Shown here: positions 29,432 through 40,509 of the stretch, one piece after another
Layout: every line of letters starts with the position of its first letter
Position numbering within the stretch: the first letter of the stretch is position 1
From: Aquaspirillum serpens DSM 68
Lineage (GTDB): Bacteria > Pseudomonadota > Gammaproteobacteria > Burkholderiales > Aquaspirillaceae
Direction of reading: 5' to 3'
Assembly: GCF_000420525.1 (NCBI RefSeq)
Contig: NZ_ATVC01000010.1
Span: forward strand, 1 to 48,605
DNA: 48,605 nt
The notes under the pieces: generated by a model
What the model saw: the letters and a program-made list of their open reading frames with translations, nothing else
What the model was told of the DNA's origin: nothing
The model's database searches: none
Program-made: the position numbers and the translations under genes

Positions 29432-30621
29432 CGGTTTCCCTTTTTCTCTTTTCCACCATGCAAGGCGATGGTTTGCAACACGGCTTGGGCAGCTAACAAA
29501 GCACTATCCGCCCGCAAAGTACGATGTAACACTGTAAATTCTTGTTCCAACCAAGCGCGATACAGTGGATCGGCATAGTGTTGCAACATCATATTGGCAA
29601 GATTTTCTGGTGTTGCCTCATGTTGCAACAACTCTGGTACCACAAAACGACCACAAAGAATGTTAGGTAAACCCACATATGGTAGTTTCAACTTATGCTT
29701 AACCAAATGGTAAGTCATCGTGGAAATGCGATAGCTAATTACCATCGGCCGTTTTGCCAAAGCCACTTCTAAAGTTGCCGTACCACTCGCCACCAATACC
29801 CCATCCGCCGCGATCATTGCATCACCGGCATGACCATACAGCACTCGCAATGGCAGTGATTCCATCTTCCACTCTTTTAACAACGCTTGCACCCGATCTA
29901 AGGTAGGGCGTGTTGCCACCGGTAATAAAAACTGTGCGTCGGGTAAGGCTTGGTGAATCAGCGAGGCCGCCTCTAAAAAGAGCTGCCCCATGTATTCAAT
30001 TTCGCTGATGCGGCTACCAGGAAGGATAGCAAACACCGGACTGTCAGTTGCCAGTTGCAGGCGATGGCGCATAGCGTCGCGGTCGGGTACATCAGGAAAA
30101 CGCTGTGCTAGTGGATGGCCGACGAAAGTAACCGCCACCCCTGCTTTTTCGTACAGCGGCGGTTCCATTGGAAACAAGGCTAAGATGTGATGTACCGAAC
30201 GTTTGATGCGTTCAATCCGTTCTGGCCGCCATGCCCAAATCGAAGGACTGACATAATGCACCGTAGAAATACCCGCTTCTTTGAGGCTTTCTTCTAAGCC
30301 AAGATTAAAGTCCGGCGCATCAATTCCAATAAATACATCAGGCGGTTCAGCCAACAACGCTTTTTTTAAACCACGGCGAATACCCAATAGGCGGGGCAAA
30401 CTGCGTAACACTTCGGCATAACCGCGCACCGCCAGCGCTTCTTGTGGGTACAAACTATGTAATCCCTGCGCCTCCATTTTGGGGCCACCAATACCGACAC
30501 ATTCAATGTCTGGCCGTTGTTGCCGCAGGGCTTCGATCAGATGTGCGCCGAGTGTATCGCCTGACGCTTCTCCAGCAACCAAGGCCACCTTTAAGGCCTG
30601 AGGACGAGAAAACAAAGGCAT
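29428..30621 (-). CDS. lpxB: Lipid-A-disaccharide synthase
   Basis: LpxB joins UDP-diacylglucosamine and lipid X to make the lipid A disaccharide at the inner face of the membrane. The 397-aa product has the family start [18 protein letters not shown] (about 13-30) and [51 protein letters not shown] and LLPGSR-like [11 protein letters not shown] follow. The GT-B nucleotide-binding part has [21 protein letters not shown]. It follows lpxA by 2 bases and overlaps rnhB by 4, consistent with one operon. Confidence 0.98.
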   Translation of the reverse strand: MPLFSRPQALKVALVAGEASGDTLGAHLIEALRQQRPDIECVGIGGPKMEAQGLHSLYPQEALAVRGYAEVLRSLPRLLGIRRGLKKALLAEPPDVFIGIDAPDFNLGLEESLKEAGISTVHYVSPSIWAWRPERIERIKRSVHHILALFPMEPPLYEKAGVAVTFVGHPLAQRFPDVPDRDAMRHRLQLATDSPVFAILPGSRISEIEYMGQLFLEAASLIHQALPDAQFLLPVATRPTLDRVQALLKEWKMESLPLRVLYGHAGDAMIAADGVLVASGTATLEVALAKRPMVISYRISTMTYHLVKHKLKLPYVGLPNILCGRFVVPELLQHEATPENLANMMLQHYADPLYRAWLEQEFTVLHRTLRADSALLAAQAVLQTIALHGGKEKKGNR

Positions 30622-30623
30622 GA

Positions 30624-31397
30624 TTATCGAATCACACCACGTTGGCTACGCGCAAAGAAGTCAGGGAAAAGCTGTAACACGGGCTCGTTCTCTGCTGCTT
30701 GTGCAATACGTTGTTTAGCTTCTTCAAGCGGTAACCCCTCTCGATAGAGGGTTTTATAAGCACGCCGAATAATACGAATTTGCTCACTGCTAAAACCGCG
30801 ACGTTTTAAGCCTTCGCTATTGATGGTCGCGGGGCGGGCATGGTTACCCGCCACAGTCACATAGGGCGGCACATCTTGCACGATAATCGAACCGCCAGCA
30901 CTCATTGCATGGGCGCCAATTTTGCAAAATTGATGTACCGCCGTCAGACCACCGAGAATCACCCAATCATCGACTTCAACATGACCGGCAAGAGTGGCGT
31001 TATTCGCCAAAATCGTGTGGCTACCGACAACACAGTCATGGGCAATGTGGACATAAGCCATAATCCAATTGTCGTCGCCAATACGGGTAATCCCTTTATC
31101 CTGCACCGTACCTACACTGATGGTGCAAAATTCGTGGATAGTATTGCCATGACCAATCCACAATTCGGTTGGCTCGCCACGATATTTTTTATCCTGAGGC
31201 GCACAACCCACTGCCGCATGGGAATGGATTACATTGTTTTCACCCAGATGCGTGCGGCCGCTGATTACCACATGCGCACCGATACGGCTGCCAGCGCCAA
31301 TGGTGACCTCAGGCCCAATCACCGCGAAGGGGCCAACTTCAACAGAAGAGTCGAGCTGTGCTTGTGGATCGACAACAGCAGAAGGATGAATGGCCAT
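30624..31397 (-). CDS. lpxA: UDP-N-acetylglucosamine acyltransferase
   Basis: LpxA puts the first hydroxyacyl chain on UDP-GlcNAc, the first step of lipid A synthesis. The frame is open upstream to a GTG inside fabZ. The ATG at 31397 ([10 protein letters not shown]) is chosen because GGGAG lies at a suitable distance, giving 257 aa. Hexapeptide repeats form the left-handed beta helix (about 5-185). The catalytic histidine sits in [11 protein letters not shown]. The C-terminal helical domain starts with GLKRRGFS. It is located between fabZ (4-base gap) and lpxB. Confidence 0.97.
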   Translation of the reverse strand: MAIHPSAVVDPQAQLDSSVEVGPFAVIGPEVTIGAGSRIGAHVVISGRTHLGENNVIHSHAAVGCAPQDKKYRGEPTELWIGHGNTIHEFCTISVGTVQDKGITRIGDDNWIMAYVHIAHDCVVGSHTILANNATLAGHVEVDDWVILGGLTAVHQFCKIGAHAMSAGGSIIVQDVPPYVTVAGNHARPATINSEGLKRRGFSSEQIRIIRRAYKTLYREGLPLEEAKQRIAQAAENEPVLQLFPDFFARSQRGVIR

Positions 31398-31401
31398 GGT
31401 G

Positions 31402-31881
31402 TTAAATCTCCCGCCGCGCACACATTAAATCAGCCTCACAGGCTAATTCACCATCAACTAAGGCACGGGCGGAAAATTTGCCAATGCCGCGTGATACCCG
31501 CAACATTTCCACTTCAAAAATCAGTTGATCGCCCGGCACCACTTGACGTTTAAAACGCGCATTATCGATACCGACAAAGAAATACAGTGCGTTTTCTTGC
31601 CGTACATCACCATCATGGGTTTTGATGGCTAAAATACCTGCCGCTTGTGCCAAGGCTTCAATAATCAATACCCCCGGCATCACCGGATATTGTTCAAAAT
31701 GTCCCACAAAAAATTGTTCATTCACGGTCACATTTTTTAATGCTTTAACGCGCTTGCCTTTTTCCAGTTCTAGTACACGATCAACCAGCAAAAAAGGATA
31801 GCGGTGAGGCAACAATTTCATAATGTCGCGAATGTCGATCTGGGTTTCGATGTCGGTTGTTTGTAGCGAAGTATCGCTCAT
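31402..31881 (-). CDS. fabZ: 3-hydroxyacyl-ACP dehydratase FabZ
   Basis: FabZ dehydrates 3-hydroxyacyl-ACP in fatty acid elongation and competes with LpxA for the 3-hydroxyacyl chain, so the pairing with lpxA sets a membrane balance. The 159-aa product has [14 protein letters not shown] and the active-site stretch [21 protein letters not shown]. The latter holds the catalytic histidine and glutamate of the hot-dog fold. ATG at 31881 is seven bases after AGGAC. The longer open frame begins at a TTG and is not preferred. Confidence 0.97.
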   Translation of the reverse strand: MSDTSLQTTDIETQIDIRDIMKLLPHRYPFLLVDRVLELEKGKRVKALKNVTVNEQFFVGHFEQYPVMPGVLIIEALAQAAGILAIKTHDGDVRQENALYFFVGIDNARFKRQVVPGDQLIFEVEMLRVSRGIGKFSARALVDGELACEADLMCARREI

Positions 31882-31890
31882 AATCAAGTC

Positions 31891-32937
31891 CTAAGAATGA
31901 GTCTCTGACGCAGCCTGCTGCGCCTCCAACGTCTTAACGCGTTGGTATAATCGATCAAGCTGACGCAATTGCGCAGCGTTATGGGTCCATTCACGATGGG
32001 TCGCTAATGGATAAACAGCGGTGTAATGTCCGGGTTCACGGATGGACTTCGCCACCAATGTTCCGCCCGAGATATGCACACGGTCACCAATTTGCAGATG
32101 ACCAGAAATCATGCCGGCGCCACCCACCATACAATAGGCACCAATACGCGTTGAACCGGCCACCCCGACACACGCCGCCATCGCGGTATATTTGCCAACA
32201 CGGACGTTATGGGCAATTTGAATTTGATTATCCAAACGCGCACCATATTCAATCACCGTATCGGCTAAAGCACCGCGATCGATGGTGGTATTGGCGCCAA
32301 CATGAACATTGTCTTCAATCACCACTCGGCCAATTTGTGGAATATCGAACCACCCTTCCTCAGCCCCAGCCCATGCCATACCAAATCCATCGGCACCAAT
32401 GACCGCGCCACTGTGAATCACACAGCGCGCACCAATTCGGCAATCACGGTAAACCGTGACACGGGGATGTAATACCGTGCCAGCACCGATTTCTACCCCA
32501 TCCCCCACCACACAACCGGCATGAATTACAACATCATCAGCGATTTTGACCCCAGCACCGATTACCACTTGGGCGGCAATATGTGCCGATGGCGCAATGT
32601 CGCTGTGATCACCGATGACGGCAGAGGGATGAATTGTCGGTGTATAACGCGGTTGTGGATGCAGTAACCGCGCAACTTTAGCAAAATAGAGATACGGATC
32701 TGCAGCCAGAATCGCACTATTAGGCACCTGCTCTGCCAATTCTGGACGCACAATCACCGCTGCAGCGCGACAAGCGGCCAATTGCTGGCGATATTTGGGA
32801 TTGGCCAGAAAAGCGATATCACCATCGCCAGCGGTTTCTAGTGGTGCGACAGCCTTAATCTGCACATCCTCACCACGCCACTCTCCACCGAGTGCCGCTA
32901 CCAACTCGGATAAATGAAACCCCACGGTTTGGCTCAT
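31891..32937 (-). CDS. lpxD: UDP-3-O-acylglucosamine N-acyltransferase
   Basis: LpxD adds the second hydroxyacyl chain in lipid A synthesis. The 348-aa product has the N-terminal uridine-binding domain (about 1-100, with VAPLETAGDGDIAFLANPKY), a hexapeptide-repeat beta helix (about 103-310) containing GADGFGMAW and the catalytic histidine region IQIAHNVRVG, and a C-terminal helix (about 320-348). Its start overlaps the ompH/skp end by 4 bases. It is followed by fabZ after 9 bases. Confidence 0.98.
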   Translation of the reverse strand: MSQTVGFHLSELVAALGGEWRGEDVQIKAVAPLETAGDGDIAFLANPKYRQQLAACRAAAVIVRPELAEQVPNSAILAADPYLYFAKVARLLHPQPRYTPTIHPSAVIGDHSDIAPSAHIAAQVVIGAGVKIADDVVIHAGCVVGDGVEIGAGTVLHPRVTVYRDCRIGARCVIHSGAVIGADGFGMAWAGAEEGWFDIPQIGRVVIEDNVHVGANTTIDRGALADTVIEYGARLDNQIQIAHNVRVGKYTAMAACVGVAGSTRIGAYCMVGGAGMISGHLQIGDRVHISGGTLVAKSIREPGHYTAVYPLATHREWTHNAAQLRQLDRLYQRVKTLEAQQAASETHS

Positions 32938-33425
32938 TTATCCAACTCCTTCAACACTCGGTCGGTTAAGTCATAGCGCGGGCTGACATACACAGCATCT
33001 TGCAAAATCAAATCAAACTGATCTTGCGCTGCCAACTGACGAATAGCGCGGTTTGCACGGTCGCGTACAGCAGCAAATTCTTCATTGCGGCGCAATGCCA
33101 AGTCCTCACGGAACTCACGCTGTTTTGCTTGAAACTCACGATCTAGCTGTGCCAGCTCGCGCTCACGGTTGCGGCGTTCGCTGTCGTCCGGCTTCATTTT
33201 TTCAATGCGACTTTGCAAATCACGCGCACGCGCTGCCAACTTCTTCAGCTCTTGTTCGCGCTGAGCAAACTCACGTTCTAGACGTTGTTGTGCCAATACT
33301 GCTGGTTTTGCCTCACTGTAAATCCGCTCAGTGCTGACATAACCAAACTTAAATTCAGCGGCTGCCGCTGGCCATGCCGACAGCAAACCTAAGATTGCTA
33401 AGCCCGTGCTTATCCGTTTTCTCAT
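32934..33425 (-). CDS. skp: Periplasmic chaperone OmpH/Skp
   Basis: Skp holds unfolded outer-membrane proteins in the periplasm and delivers them to the BAM complex. The 163-aa product has a signal peptide (about 1-23: basic start, hydrophobic core LAILGLLSAW, AAA-type cleavage). Then comes FKFGYVSTERIYSEAKP and a long charged coiled coil (about 50-135). ATG 33425 is chosen, with AGG seven bases ahead, rather than the TTG two codons earlier. It lies between bamA (15-base gap) and lpxD (4-base overlap). Confidence 0.95.
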   Translation of the reverse strand: MRKRISTGLAILGLLSAWPAAAAEFKFGYVSTERIYSEAKPAVLAQQRLEREFAQREQELKKLAARARDLQSRIEKMKPDDSERRNRERELAQLDREFQAKQREFREDLALRRNEEFAAVRDRANRAIRQLAAQDQFDLILQDAVYVSPRYDLTDRVLKELDK

Positions 33426-33440
33426 GGTCAACCTTTGTCC

Positions 33441-35720
33441 TTAGAACGTGGTGCCCAATGTAAATTGGAAACGCTGTAGCTTGTCGTCTTCTTTCTTACG
33501 TAAGGGATAGGCCAAGCTAAATTTCATCGGGCCGATTGGCGACAACCAAGTCAGAGCAGCACCGGCAGAGTAGCGAATCTCGTCAGAAGCACCGGTCTTA
33601 ATCTCGCCCCCCCACAATGTCCCAGCATCGACAAAGGCACTGGCACGAATGGTCTTATCGTCTTTCATCCCGGGGAAGGGGAACAGCAATTCGGCACTGG
33701 CCACCGCACGCCGCGTTCCGCCATAAGCATCGCCATTTTCGTCTTTTGGACCAATGGTGCCGGTTTCAAATCCTCGCAATGAACCAATCCCACCCAAGAA
33801 GAAGTTTTGGTAGAACGGCATTTTTTCTGTGCTGCCGTAAGGTTGAACAAAGCTCAACTCACCCGACAACGCCAAAGTAAAGGTTTTTGATAAGGGGAAG
33901 AACCATTGTTGTGCGTGAACAAATTTACCGTATTCAATATCGCCACCGGGTAAGCCAAATTCGGTGTTCACTCGCATCACCCGACCTTGTGTAGGCCACA
34001 GGGCGCTATCACGGGTATCACGTGCCCAACCGGCGCGGGCTAACCATGTCAGGTTGCTCTTGCCGAAATCGCGCACAAAATCACGATAGCGAATTGGACT
34101 GTCCTCAAACACTTCAACCTTATTGTGTTCGGCACCCAAACTAAAGTTGACAGTATCGTATTCGGTAATCGGTACGCCAAAACGGACAGCAAAACCCGAG
34201 GTATCGGTTTGATAGTTGTAACGGTCAATATTGTTTGGGGTGTAACGGCGGGTGTAAATGTCATAACCAAGCGACACGCCATCAATCGTGAAGTAAGGGT
34301 CGGTAAATGATAGGTTGAGGTAACGATTTAACTTGGAGGTGTTAAACGAAGCACTCACCGCTTTACCCGAACCAAAGAAGTTCGACTGTGAAATCCCTGC
34401 GGATAAGATCAAGCCTTCATTTTGGGCATAACCAGCACCCAAAGTAACGTTACCGGTGGGCTTTTCTTTCACCGAGAAATTGACATCGACTTGGTCAGCA
34501 GTATCTGGCACCGGCGGTGTTTCGACATTCACATCGGTGAAGTAACCCAGCAAATCCACCCGTTCTTTAGAACGCTTAATTTTTGCCGAGTCATACCAAC
34601 CGCCCTCGACCTGCCGCATTTCACGCCGAATCACCTCATCACGAGTACGGGTATTACCGACAATGTTGATACGGCGCACATAGCTCCGCTTACCGGGATC
34701 GACAAAGAAGGTAAACGCCACTTGTTGTTTATCGCGATCAAGCTGGGGGGCAACGTTAATATTGGCAAAGGCGTAGCCTTCTTGCCCTAAACGTTCGCTT
34801 AATGCCGAGACTGAGCCATTAACCTTATCTCGGGTAAAAATATCGCCGGTTTTGATTTGCAGTAAATCGCGCATTTCTGGTTCGGGAACAATGAGATCTC
34901 CCGCCAGTTTGACATCAGAAACTGTGTATTTTGCGCCCTCGGTGATATTTACCGTGAGGAACATATCTTGTTTATCAGGGCTAATACTGACCTGAGTTGA
35001 GTCAATCGAAAACTCAAAATACCCTTGATTCAGATAAAAAGCGCGTAACTTTTCTAAATCACCAGATAATTTTGGCTTGGAATACTGATCGTCCTTCGTA
35101 AACCAAGATAACCAACCACCGGTTGACAGCGAAAATTCTTTTAATAACTCTTTTTCTTCAAAATCGCGATTGCCGACGATTCGAATTGATTTAATTCGTG
35201 CTGCCGCACCTTCGTTAATATCAAACGTAATCGCCACCCGATTGCGTTCTAGTGGTGTGACTTTAGTGTTGACTTCAACCGAGTATTTACCTCGGCTGTA
35301 ATATTGCCGTTTTAGTTCTTGTGTTGCCAAATCGAGCAAAGCGCGGTCGAAAATCCGCGATTCGGCCAGCCCATTTTCTTTGAGGGCTTTTTTCAGTTGG
35401 TCTTTATCAAATTCTTTTGAGCCATTAATGATTAACTCGGCCACCACTGGACGTTCAGCCACCGAGACAATCAACACATCGCCTTCGTGCTCAATCCGCA
35501 CATCGTTAAAGAAACCGGTTGCAAACAGCGCTTTAATCGACGCTTCGGCACGCGCATCAGTGAACGTATCACCGACCTTAATCGGTAAATAATTGAACAC
35601 CGTGCCGGGCTCAGTACGTTGTACGCCTTCGACACGAATATCCTTCACCACAAAGGAGGATGCAGCCCAGGCCGGAGCCATGGCCACGCTAACAGCAGCA
35701 GCAAGGTAGGAAAGTTTCAT
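33441..35720 (-). CDS. bamA: Outer membrane protein assembly factor BamA
   Basis: BamA is the central beta-barrel that inserts proteins into the outer membrane. The 759-aa product has a signal peptide (about 1-19, AWA cleavage region) and five POTRA domains (about 22-345), the first with FVVKDIRVEGVQRTEPGTV. A C-terminal 16-stranded barrel follows. The loop 6 motif is LRGF in GGIGSLRGFETG, where most proteins have VRGF. The final residue is phenylalanine, the usual C-terminal signal. It is placed between rseP and skp, the normal envelope-cluster order. Confidence 0.98.
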   Translation of the reverse strand: MKLSYLAAAVSVAMAPAWAASSFVVKDIRVEGVQRTEPGTVFNYLPIKVGDTFTDARAEASIKALFATGFFNDVRIEHEGDVLIVSVAERPVVAELIINGSKEFDKDQLKKALKENGLAESRIFDRALLDLATQELKRQYYSRGKYSVEVNTKVTPLERNRVAITFDINEGAAARIKSIRIVGNRDFEEKELLKEFSLSTGGWLSWFTKDDQYSKPKLSGDLEKLRAFYLNQGYFEFSIDSTQVSISPDKQDMFLTVNITEGAKYTVSDVKLAGDLIVPEPEMRDLLQIKTGDIFTRDKVNGSVSALSERLGQEGYAFANINVAPQLDRDKQQVAFTFFVDPGKRSYVRRINIVGNTRTRDEVIRREMRQVEGGWYDSAKIKRSKERVDLLGYFTDVNVETPPVPDTADQVDVNFSVKEKPTGNVTLGAGYAQNEGLILSAGISQSNFFGSGKAVSASFNTSKLNRYLNLSFTDPYFTIDGVSLGYDIYTRRYTPNNIDRYNYQTDTSGFAVRFGVPITEYDTVNFSLGAEHNKVEVFEDSPIRYRDFVRDFGKSNLTWLARAGWARDTRDSALWPTQGRVMRVNTEFGLPGGDIEYGKFVHAQQWFFPLSKTFTLALSGELSFVQPYGSTEKMPFYQNFFLGGIGSLRGFETGTIGPKDENGDAYGGTRRAVASAELLFPFPGMKDDKTIRASAFVDAGTLWGGEIKTGASDEIRYSAGAALTWLSPIGPMKFSLAYPLRKKEDDKLQRFQFTLGTTF

Positions 35721-35729
35721 AGGTGGCGG

Positions 35730-37076
35730 TCATCCCGCGAAAAGACGGTTGAAATCGTTAAAAATCGCGAAGAGCATCAAGGTCAGTAACAACACCAAAC
35801 CGACGCGATAGCCAAAAGCCTGAGCTTGTTCTGATAAAGGTTTACCCTTCACCAACTCGGCAACATGATACAGCAAGTGCCCCCCATCCAGCATAGGAAT
35901 AGGCAACAGGTTTAATACCGCTAAGCTGACGCTGATTAACGCCAAAAACTCAATATAAGACGACAGGCCACGCCGAGCCGTTTGCCCAGCAAAATCAGCG
36001 ATGGTTAAAGGCCCGCTGAGATTTTGTAAACTGACGTCGCCCAATACCATGCGATAGAACATCGAGAACGATAAACGCACATCGCGCCATGTCCGACTCA
36101 CCGCCACCACCAGCCCATCAATCGGGCCAGCTTGCTGTTCAAACTGCAATTGCGCTAACCATGCCGCATCGACCTGTGGCGCAACACCAATGCGGGGGAT
36201 GCGTTGACCATTTGGGGCATCAACCCAGTTTGGAATGACTGACACGGTAAAACGCTGTTCACCGCGCTGAATGGTTAACAGCAGCGGTTGTTGCGGTTGC
36301 CCTTGTTGCCGCAGGGCACGAACCAAATCGCCCCATTCTTTCACCGGATGTGAACCGACTGCCTCAATGGTGTCACCAATACGCAGACCAGCTTGAAAAG
36401 CCGGTGAGTCAGGTTCAAGCGCCGCTACTTGTGGCAGCAAACGCTGTGGTAATAATCCCAAACCAGCGACTGCCGCCGGCTCTGCCGAGAGACCACGCTC
36501 ATTCGGCGGCGGCAAGGTACGAGTACCATATTCGGTGTGTAGTTGAATCGCTTGTTCTGGTTGCGACAAGGCATCCAGTAGTGCCAAGCGTAGCCCTGCC
36601 CAATCTTCAATGGTGGTTTCATTGACTCGCTCAACCCTGTCACCCGATTTCACGCCAGCCTGTGCCGCTGGGGTATCTGGCAACACCGTACCAATGAGAG
36701 GGCGCAAGGCTTCGGTACCCGACCACGCAAGCGCAGCATAAAACACCACCGCCAACAGCAAATTAGCCGCTGGCCCTGCCGCTACCACAGCCATCCGCGC
36801 CAAGACGGGTTGTGCCGCAAAGGTATGGGCACGCCAAGCCTCGGGCATCTGCGGTTCGTAAGTGTCTAGCATTTTGACGTAACCACCGAGGGGGATGGGC
36901 GCCAATGTCCACTCAGTCCCATGACGATCACGCCAGCTAAACAGCGGTTTACCGAACCCCACCGAAAAGCGCAGAACATGAATCCCAGCACGCCGCGCCA
37001 CCCAATAGTGGCCCAGCTCGTGAAATGTCACCAAGATACCAATGGCAACTAAGAACGCTAACACCGTGGTTAGCAT
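35730..37076 (-). CDS. rseP: Site-2 intramembrane protease RseP
   Basis: RseP cleaves membrane-anchored anti-sigma factors and signal peptides within the membrane. The 448-aa product has the zinc motif HELGH at 19-23 in the first membrane helix. Two PDZ domains follow (about 115-205 with [16 protein letters not shown], and about 205-290 with [17 protein letters not shown]). The second metal-ligand motif [15 protein letters not shown] lies near the C-terminus with further membrane helices. It overlaps the dxr end by 7 bases and precedes bamA by 9 bases. Confidence 0.97.
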   Translation of the reverse strand: MLTTVLAFLVAIGILVTFHELGHYWVARRAGIHVLRFSVGFGKPLFSWRDRHGTEWTLAPIPLGGYVKMLDTYEPQMPEAWRAHTFAAQPVLARMAVVAAGPAANLLLAVVFYAALAWSGTEALRPLIGTVLPDTPAAQAGVKSGDRVERVNETTIEDWAGLRLALLDALSQPEQAIQLHTEYGTRTLPPPNERGLSAEPAAVAGLGLLPQRLLPQVAALEPDSPAFQAGLRIGDTIEAVGSHPVKEWGDLVRALRQQGQPQQPLLLTIQRGEQRFTVSVIPNWVDAPNGQRIPRIGVAPQVDAAWLAQLQFEQQAGPIDGLVVAVSRTWRDVRLSFSMFYRMVLGDVSLQNLSGPLTIADFAGQTARRGLSSYIEFLALISVSLAVLNLLPIPMLDGGHLLYHVAELVKGKPLSEQAQAFGYRVGLVLLLTLMLFAIFNDFNRLFAG

Positions 37077-38275
37077 GTGATTCGCTCCACGTGTTGCAAG
37101 GTGTAACTGCGTACAGCCTGATCCAAAGCAAACAAATCATCCAAACACCCACTGTTTGCGTGGGCAAAGTGTGTCAAAGCGTTTTCTACCAATTGGGGAA
37201 TGGCAGTAAAGCGGATTTTTTCCGCTAAGAAAGCCGCCACTGCAATTTCGTTGGCGGCATTTAACACCGCTGGGGCATCAGCCCCCTGTTCTAATGCAGC
37301 AAAAGCCAAGCTTAATGCGGGGAAACGCACAAGGTCTGGTTGTTCGAAGGTCAGCGGAGGCAAGGACAGAAAATCTAAAGCAGCGACACCGGCAGTGATT
37401 CTCTCCGGCCACGCTAAGGCATGAGCAATCGGCGTCCGCATATCAGGGGTTCCCAACTGCGCCAATACCGACCCATCACGGTAGCGCACCATGGAATGAA
37501 TCACGCTTTGTGGATGCACCACCACTTCAATTTGTTCTGGTATGGCATCAAATAACCAGCGTGCCTCGATCACTTCCAAGCCTTTATTCATCAACGAGGC
37601 CGAGTCAACCGAGATTTTTCGCCCCATCACCCAATTCGGATGAGCACAGGCTTGGGCAGGCGTCACCGAAGACAGCGCCTCAGCGGAGAATTGTCGGAAC
37701 GGCCCACCCGAGGCGGTTAAGATAATTTTCTCCACCCCAGCTTGTGCCAATGACACACAATCAGCCGGTAACGATTGGAAAATCGCGTTGTGTTCGCTAT
37801 CGATGGGCAATAAACGCGCACCAGATTCGGTAACCGCTTCCATAAAAAAGCGACCGGCCATCACTAACGCTTCTTTATTAGCCAATAACACCTTTTTTCC
37901 GGCTTGTGCTGCGGCCAACGCTGGCGGCAGGCCAGCCGCGCCGACAATCGCCGCCATCACGGCGTCAACATCAGGATGGGCAGCAATCTGTTGTAATGCC
38001 TCGGCACCATACAACACTTCTGTGGTGCATCCTTGCTGACGCAGACCTTGTTGTAATTGGGCCGCGCTAGCTGCTTCGAGCGTTACCGCATAACGGGGTT
38101 GAAATTGGATGCATTGTTGAGCCAATTTATCAATTTGTTGTCCACCGCTTAAGGCAAACACCTGATAGCGGTCGGGGTGGCGTGCGACGACATCGAGAGT
38201 ATTGACGCCAATCGTCCCTGTCGCACCCAAGACCGTCAGTAATTGTGGCGAGGAAGAAGACACTTGCTGTTTCAC
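37070..38275 (-). CDS. dxr: 1-deoxy-D-xylulose 5-phosphate reductoisomerase (probable GTG start)
   Basis: Dxr makes 2-C-methyl-D-erythritol 4-phosphate, the committed step of the MEP isoprenoid pathway. With the GTG at 38275 the protein is 401 aa and starts [13 protein letters not shown], the usual length. An ATG at 38329 would overlap cdsA by 17 bases and add 18 residues. The NADPH loop reads GATGTIG, where GSTGSIG is usual. Other landmarks are [32 protein letters not shown], and the substrate/metal region [27 protein letters not shown]. It supplies isoprenoid precursors for the uppS product two genes upstream. Confidence 0.95.
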   Translation of the reverse strand: MKQQVSSSSPQLLTVLGATGTIGVNTLDVVARHPDRYQVFALSGGQQIDKLAQQCIQFQPRYAVTLEAASAAQLQQGLRQQGCTTEVLYGAEALQQIAAHPDVDAVMAAIVGAAGLPPALAAAQAGKKVLLANKEALVMAGRFFMEAVTESGARLLPIDSEHNAIFQSLPADCVSLAQAGVEKIILTASGGPFRQFSAEALSSVTPAQACAHPNWVMGRKISVDSASLMNKGLEVIEARWLFDAIPEQIEVVVHPQSVIHSMVRYRDGSVLAQLGTPDMRTPIAHALAWPERITAGVAALDFLSLPPLTFEQPDLVRFPALSLAFAALEQGADAPAVLNAANEIAVAAFLAEKIRFTAIPQLVENALTHFAHANSGCLDDLFALDQAVRSYTLQHVERITC

Positions 38276-38312
38276 GCGATTATCCCGTTCGTTTTTGCCG
38301 TTGAGAGACAGA

Positions 38313-39134
38313 CTAGAAAGCAGAGACATAGGCTTGCAGGGCAGCAGCCACGGCCAATACAGCAATCAAACTGTCAATTCTATCCAACACACCACCATGT
38401 CCAGGAAGTAGTTGGCTAGAGTCTTTCATCCCCGCTTGACGCTTAAACCACGATTCCAATAAATCACCAACAATGCTCACCGCAGTCAGCGACCACGCTA
38501 CGAGCACCCACATCCATACCGGTAACGACCAAGATTGCAACAGCTCGGTTTGAGAGAGGATCACTGCATAGATCGCCACAGCAACCAAAGCACCATAGAC
38601 CCCTTCCCAGCTTTTGCCAGGGCTAATCGCTGGCGCCAATTTGCGGCGGCCAAAGGTTTTGCCAGAAAAGTAAGCGGCGGTGTCAGCCAACCACACTAAA
38701 GCCATCAAAGCCAACAATAGGCTGGCAGACGTTGGACTGGGTCGCCATGTTTGCAACGCACTCCAAGCCGGTAACAACAACAACCAGCCAACACCCATGG
38801 CCAATAACGGCTGTTTTAATAATGACCAACGCTGTTTAAGCCATAGCGGCGCAGCCACAAACCAAAACAGCAACACCAAACCATGCACCGCCAGTGGCAA
38901 CGGATAAGCAACACGATCGGATGAGACAATCCAAGCGGTTAACCCTGCTGCGGACAGTGCAAGATAGAAAATTTGTTGCAGACGAGACAACTGCACTAGG
39001 CGTGACCATTCCCACAACCCCAGCAACGTGATCAGCGCAGTAAACGCAGCCCATTGCCAAGAATCAAACGCAAATAAGGCTGCTAGCATCACTGGCAATA
39101 ACACCAGAGCAGTCAGGACACGCAATTTCAGCAT
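38313..39134 (-). CDS. cdsA: Phosphatidate cytidylyltransferase
   Basis: CdsA makes CDP-diacylglycerol, the precursor of all phospholipids. The open frame extends far into uppS. The real start is ATG 39134 ([17 protein letters not shown]), four bases behind the uppS stop, giving 273 aa. The protein is almost entirely membrane helices. The family signature lies near the C-terminus, with [31 protein letters not shown]. The neighbouring uppS and dxr tie it to the lipid and cell-wall carrier cluster. Confidence 0.97.
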   Translation of the reverse strand: MLKLRVLTALVLLPVMLAALFAFDSWQWAAFTALITLLGLWEWSRLVQLSRLQQIFYLALSAAGLTAWIVSSDRVAYPLPLAVHGLVLLFWFVAAPLWLKQRWSLLKQPLLAMGVGWLLLLPAWSALQTWRPSPTSASLLLALMALVWLADTAAYFSGKTFGRRKLAPAISPGKSWEGVYGALVAVAIYAVILSQTELLQSWSLPVWMWVLVAWSLTAVSIVGDLLESWFKRQAGMKDSSQLLPGHGGVLDRIDSLIAVLAVAAALQAYVSAF

Positions 39135-39138
39135 AAAA

Positions 39139-39897
39139 CTAATCCAAGCGACGCAGCGCGGGGTCAAGCTGTTCGCTGGTGCGGCCAAAGCGACGTTCGC
39201 GACAACGATAAGAATGCATGGCCGCTTCGAGCGCAGCGCGATCGAAATCGGGCCATAAGGTTTCAGTGAAATACAGCTCGGCATAGGCCAGCTGCCACAG
39301 CAGGAAATTACTTATCCGCTGTTCACCGCCGGTGCGGATAAACAAGTCGGGTTCAGGCGCTTGACCTAGGGACAAATAGGGCTGGAGATCGGCCTCTTGT
39401 ACCGGTTGCTGAGGATCGTGACCTGCGGCCAGCAGTTGGTTCACTGCATGCAAAATATCCCACCGCCCACCGTAATCGGCAGCCACCGTCAACACCAAGC
39501 CTTGATTATTGGCTGTCCGTGCCTCAGCCGCCTCGATGCGTGCCACCAAGTCAGCAGAAAAACGCGCACGATTGCCAATCACTTGCAACCGGATATCGTT
39601 GCGGTGTAACCGTTCAACCTCGCGTTCGAGCACATCTAAGAATAGCCCCATTAAAAACGAGACTTCTTCGAGAGGCCGCCGCCAATTTTCGCTAGAAAAA
39701 GCAAACAGCGTCAGGTATTGCACTCCAAGTTCCGAACAAGCGCGCACCGTGGCGCGCACCGCTTCCACCCCGCGTTTATGCCCCGCAATGCGAGGTAAAA
39801 AGCGGCGTTTTGCCCAGCGCCCATTGCCATCCATAATGATGGCAATGTGGCGGGGAACGGCATCCACCGTGGGCAGAGTTTGCGTGCTACTGGGCAA
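39139..39897 (-). CDS. uppS: Undecaprenyl diphosphate synthase (TTG start)
   Basis: UppS builds the C55 lipid carrier used for peptidoglycan and O-antigen. The 252-aa product starts at TTG 39897, nine bases after AAGGAG. No ATG lies upstream of the conserved region. Landmarks: [16 protein letters not shown] (about 17-32, catalytic aspartate), [22 protein letters not shown] and the C-terminal [28 protein letters not shown]. It is followed by cdsA after 4 bases and preceded by frr after 13. Confidence 0.97.
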   Translation of the reverse strand: MPSSTQTLPTVDAVPRHIAIIMDGNGRWAKRRFLPRIAGHKRGVEAVRATVRACSELGVQYLTLFAFSSENWRRPLEEVSFLMGLFLDVLEREVERLHRNDIRLQVIGNRARFSADLVARIEAAEARTANNQGLVLTVAADYGGRWDILHAVNQLLAAGHDPQQPVQEADLQPYLSLGQAPEPDLFIRTGGEQRISNFLLWQLAYAELYFTETLWPDFDRAALEAAMHSYRCRERRFGRTSEQLDPALRRLD

Positions 39898-39910
39898 AGG
39901 GTAATGCTCC

Positions 39911-40468
39911 TTAGATTTCCATCAGCTCTTTTTCTTTTTCTGCCAAAGCTTTGTCGATTTCGGCGACAAACTTGTCAGTCAGCTTTTGGATGTCTTCTTG
40001 GGCACGACGCTCTTCGTCTTCGGTAATCGCTTTGTCTTTCAACAAATTTTTCAGATCGTTATTGCTATCACGGCGCACATTGCGAACGGCCACACGGGCG
40101 TTTTCTGCTTCACCTTTCACGATTTTGGTTAAATCGCGACGACGTTCTTCAGTCAACATCGGCATTGGCACACGAATTAAATCGCCATTAGAAGCAGGAT
40201 TCAGACCCAAATCAGAGTCACGAATCGCTTTTTCAATTTTTGCCGCCATGCCCTTTTCCCATGCTTGCACCCCGATGGTACGCGCATCGATCAGCGTGAC
40301 ATTACCGACTTGGTTAATCGGTGTGGGCGAACCGTAATAATCGACGGTGATATGGTCGAGCAAACCGGTATGAGCGCGACCAGTCCGCACTTTGGTCAAA
40401 TCGGTTTTGAAGGTTTCTAGGGTTTTTTGCATCCGCTGTTCAGCAGATTTTTTAACATCATTAATCAT
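39911..40468 (-). CDS. frr: Ribosome recycling factor
   Basis: RRF splits post-termination ribosomes together with EF-G. The 185-aa product has the family length. It shows [19 protein letters not shown], the domain II part with [14 protein letters not shown], and the C-terminal helical part with [19 protein letters not shown] and [23 protein letters not shown] lies about 11 bases before the ATG. It is in the order tsf-pyrH-frr-uppS. Confidence 0.98.
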   Translation of the reverse strand: MINDVKKSAEQRMQKTLETFKTDLTKVRTGRAHTGLLDHITVDYYGSPTPINQVGNVTLIDARTIGVQAWEKGMAAKIEKAIRDSDLGLNPASNGDLIRVPMPMLTEERRRDLTKIVKGEAENARVAVRNVRRDSNNDLKNLLKDKAITEDEERRAQEDIQKLTDKFVAEIDKALAEKEKELMEI

Positions 40469-40509
40469 TGGAAATCACACTCCAAAGCAAGGGTTGGAGA
40501 AAAAAATGT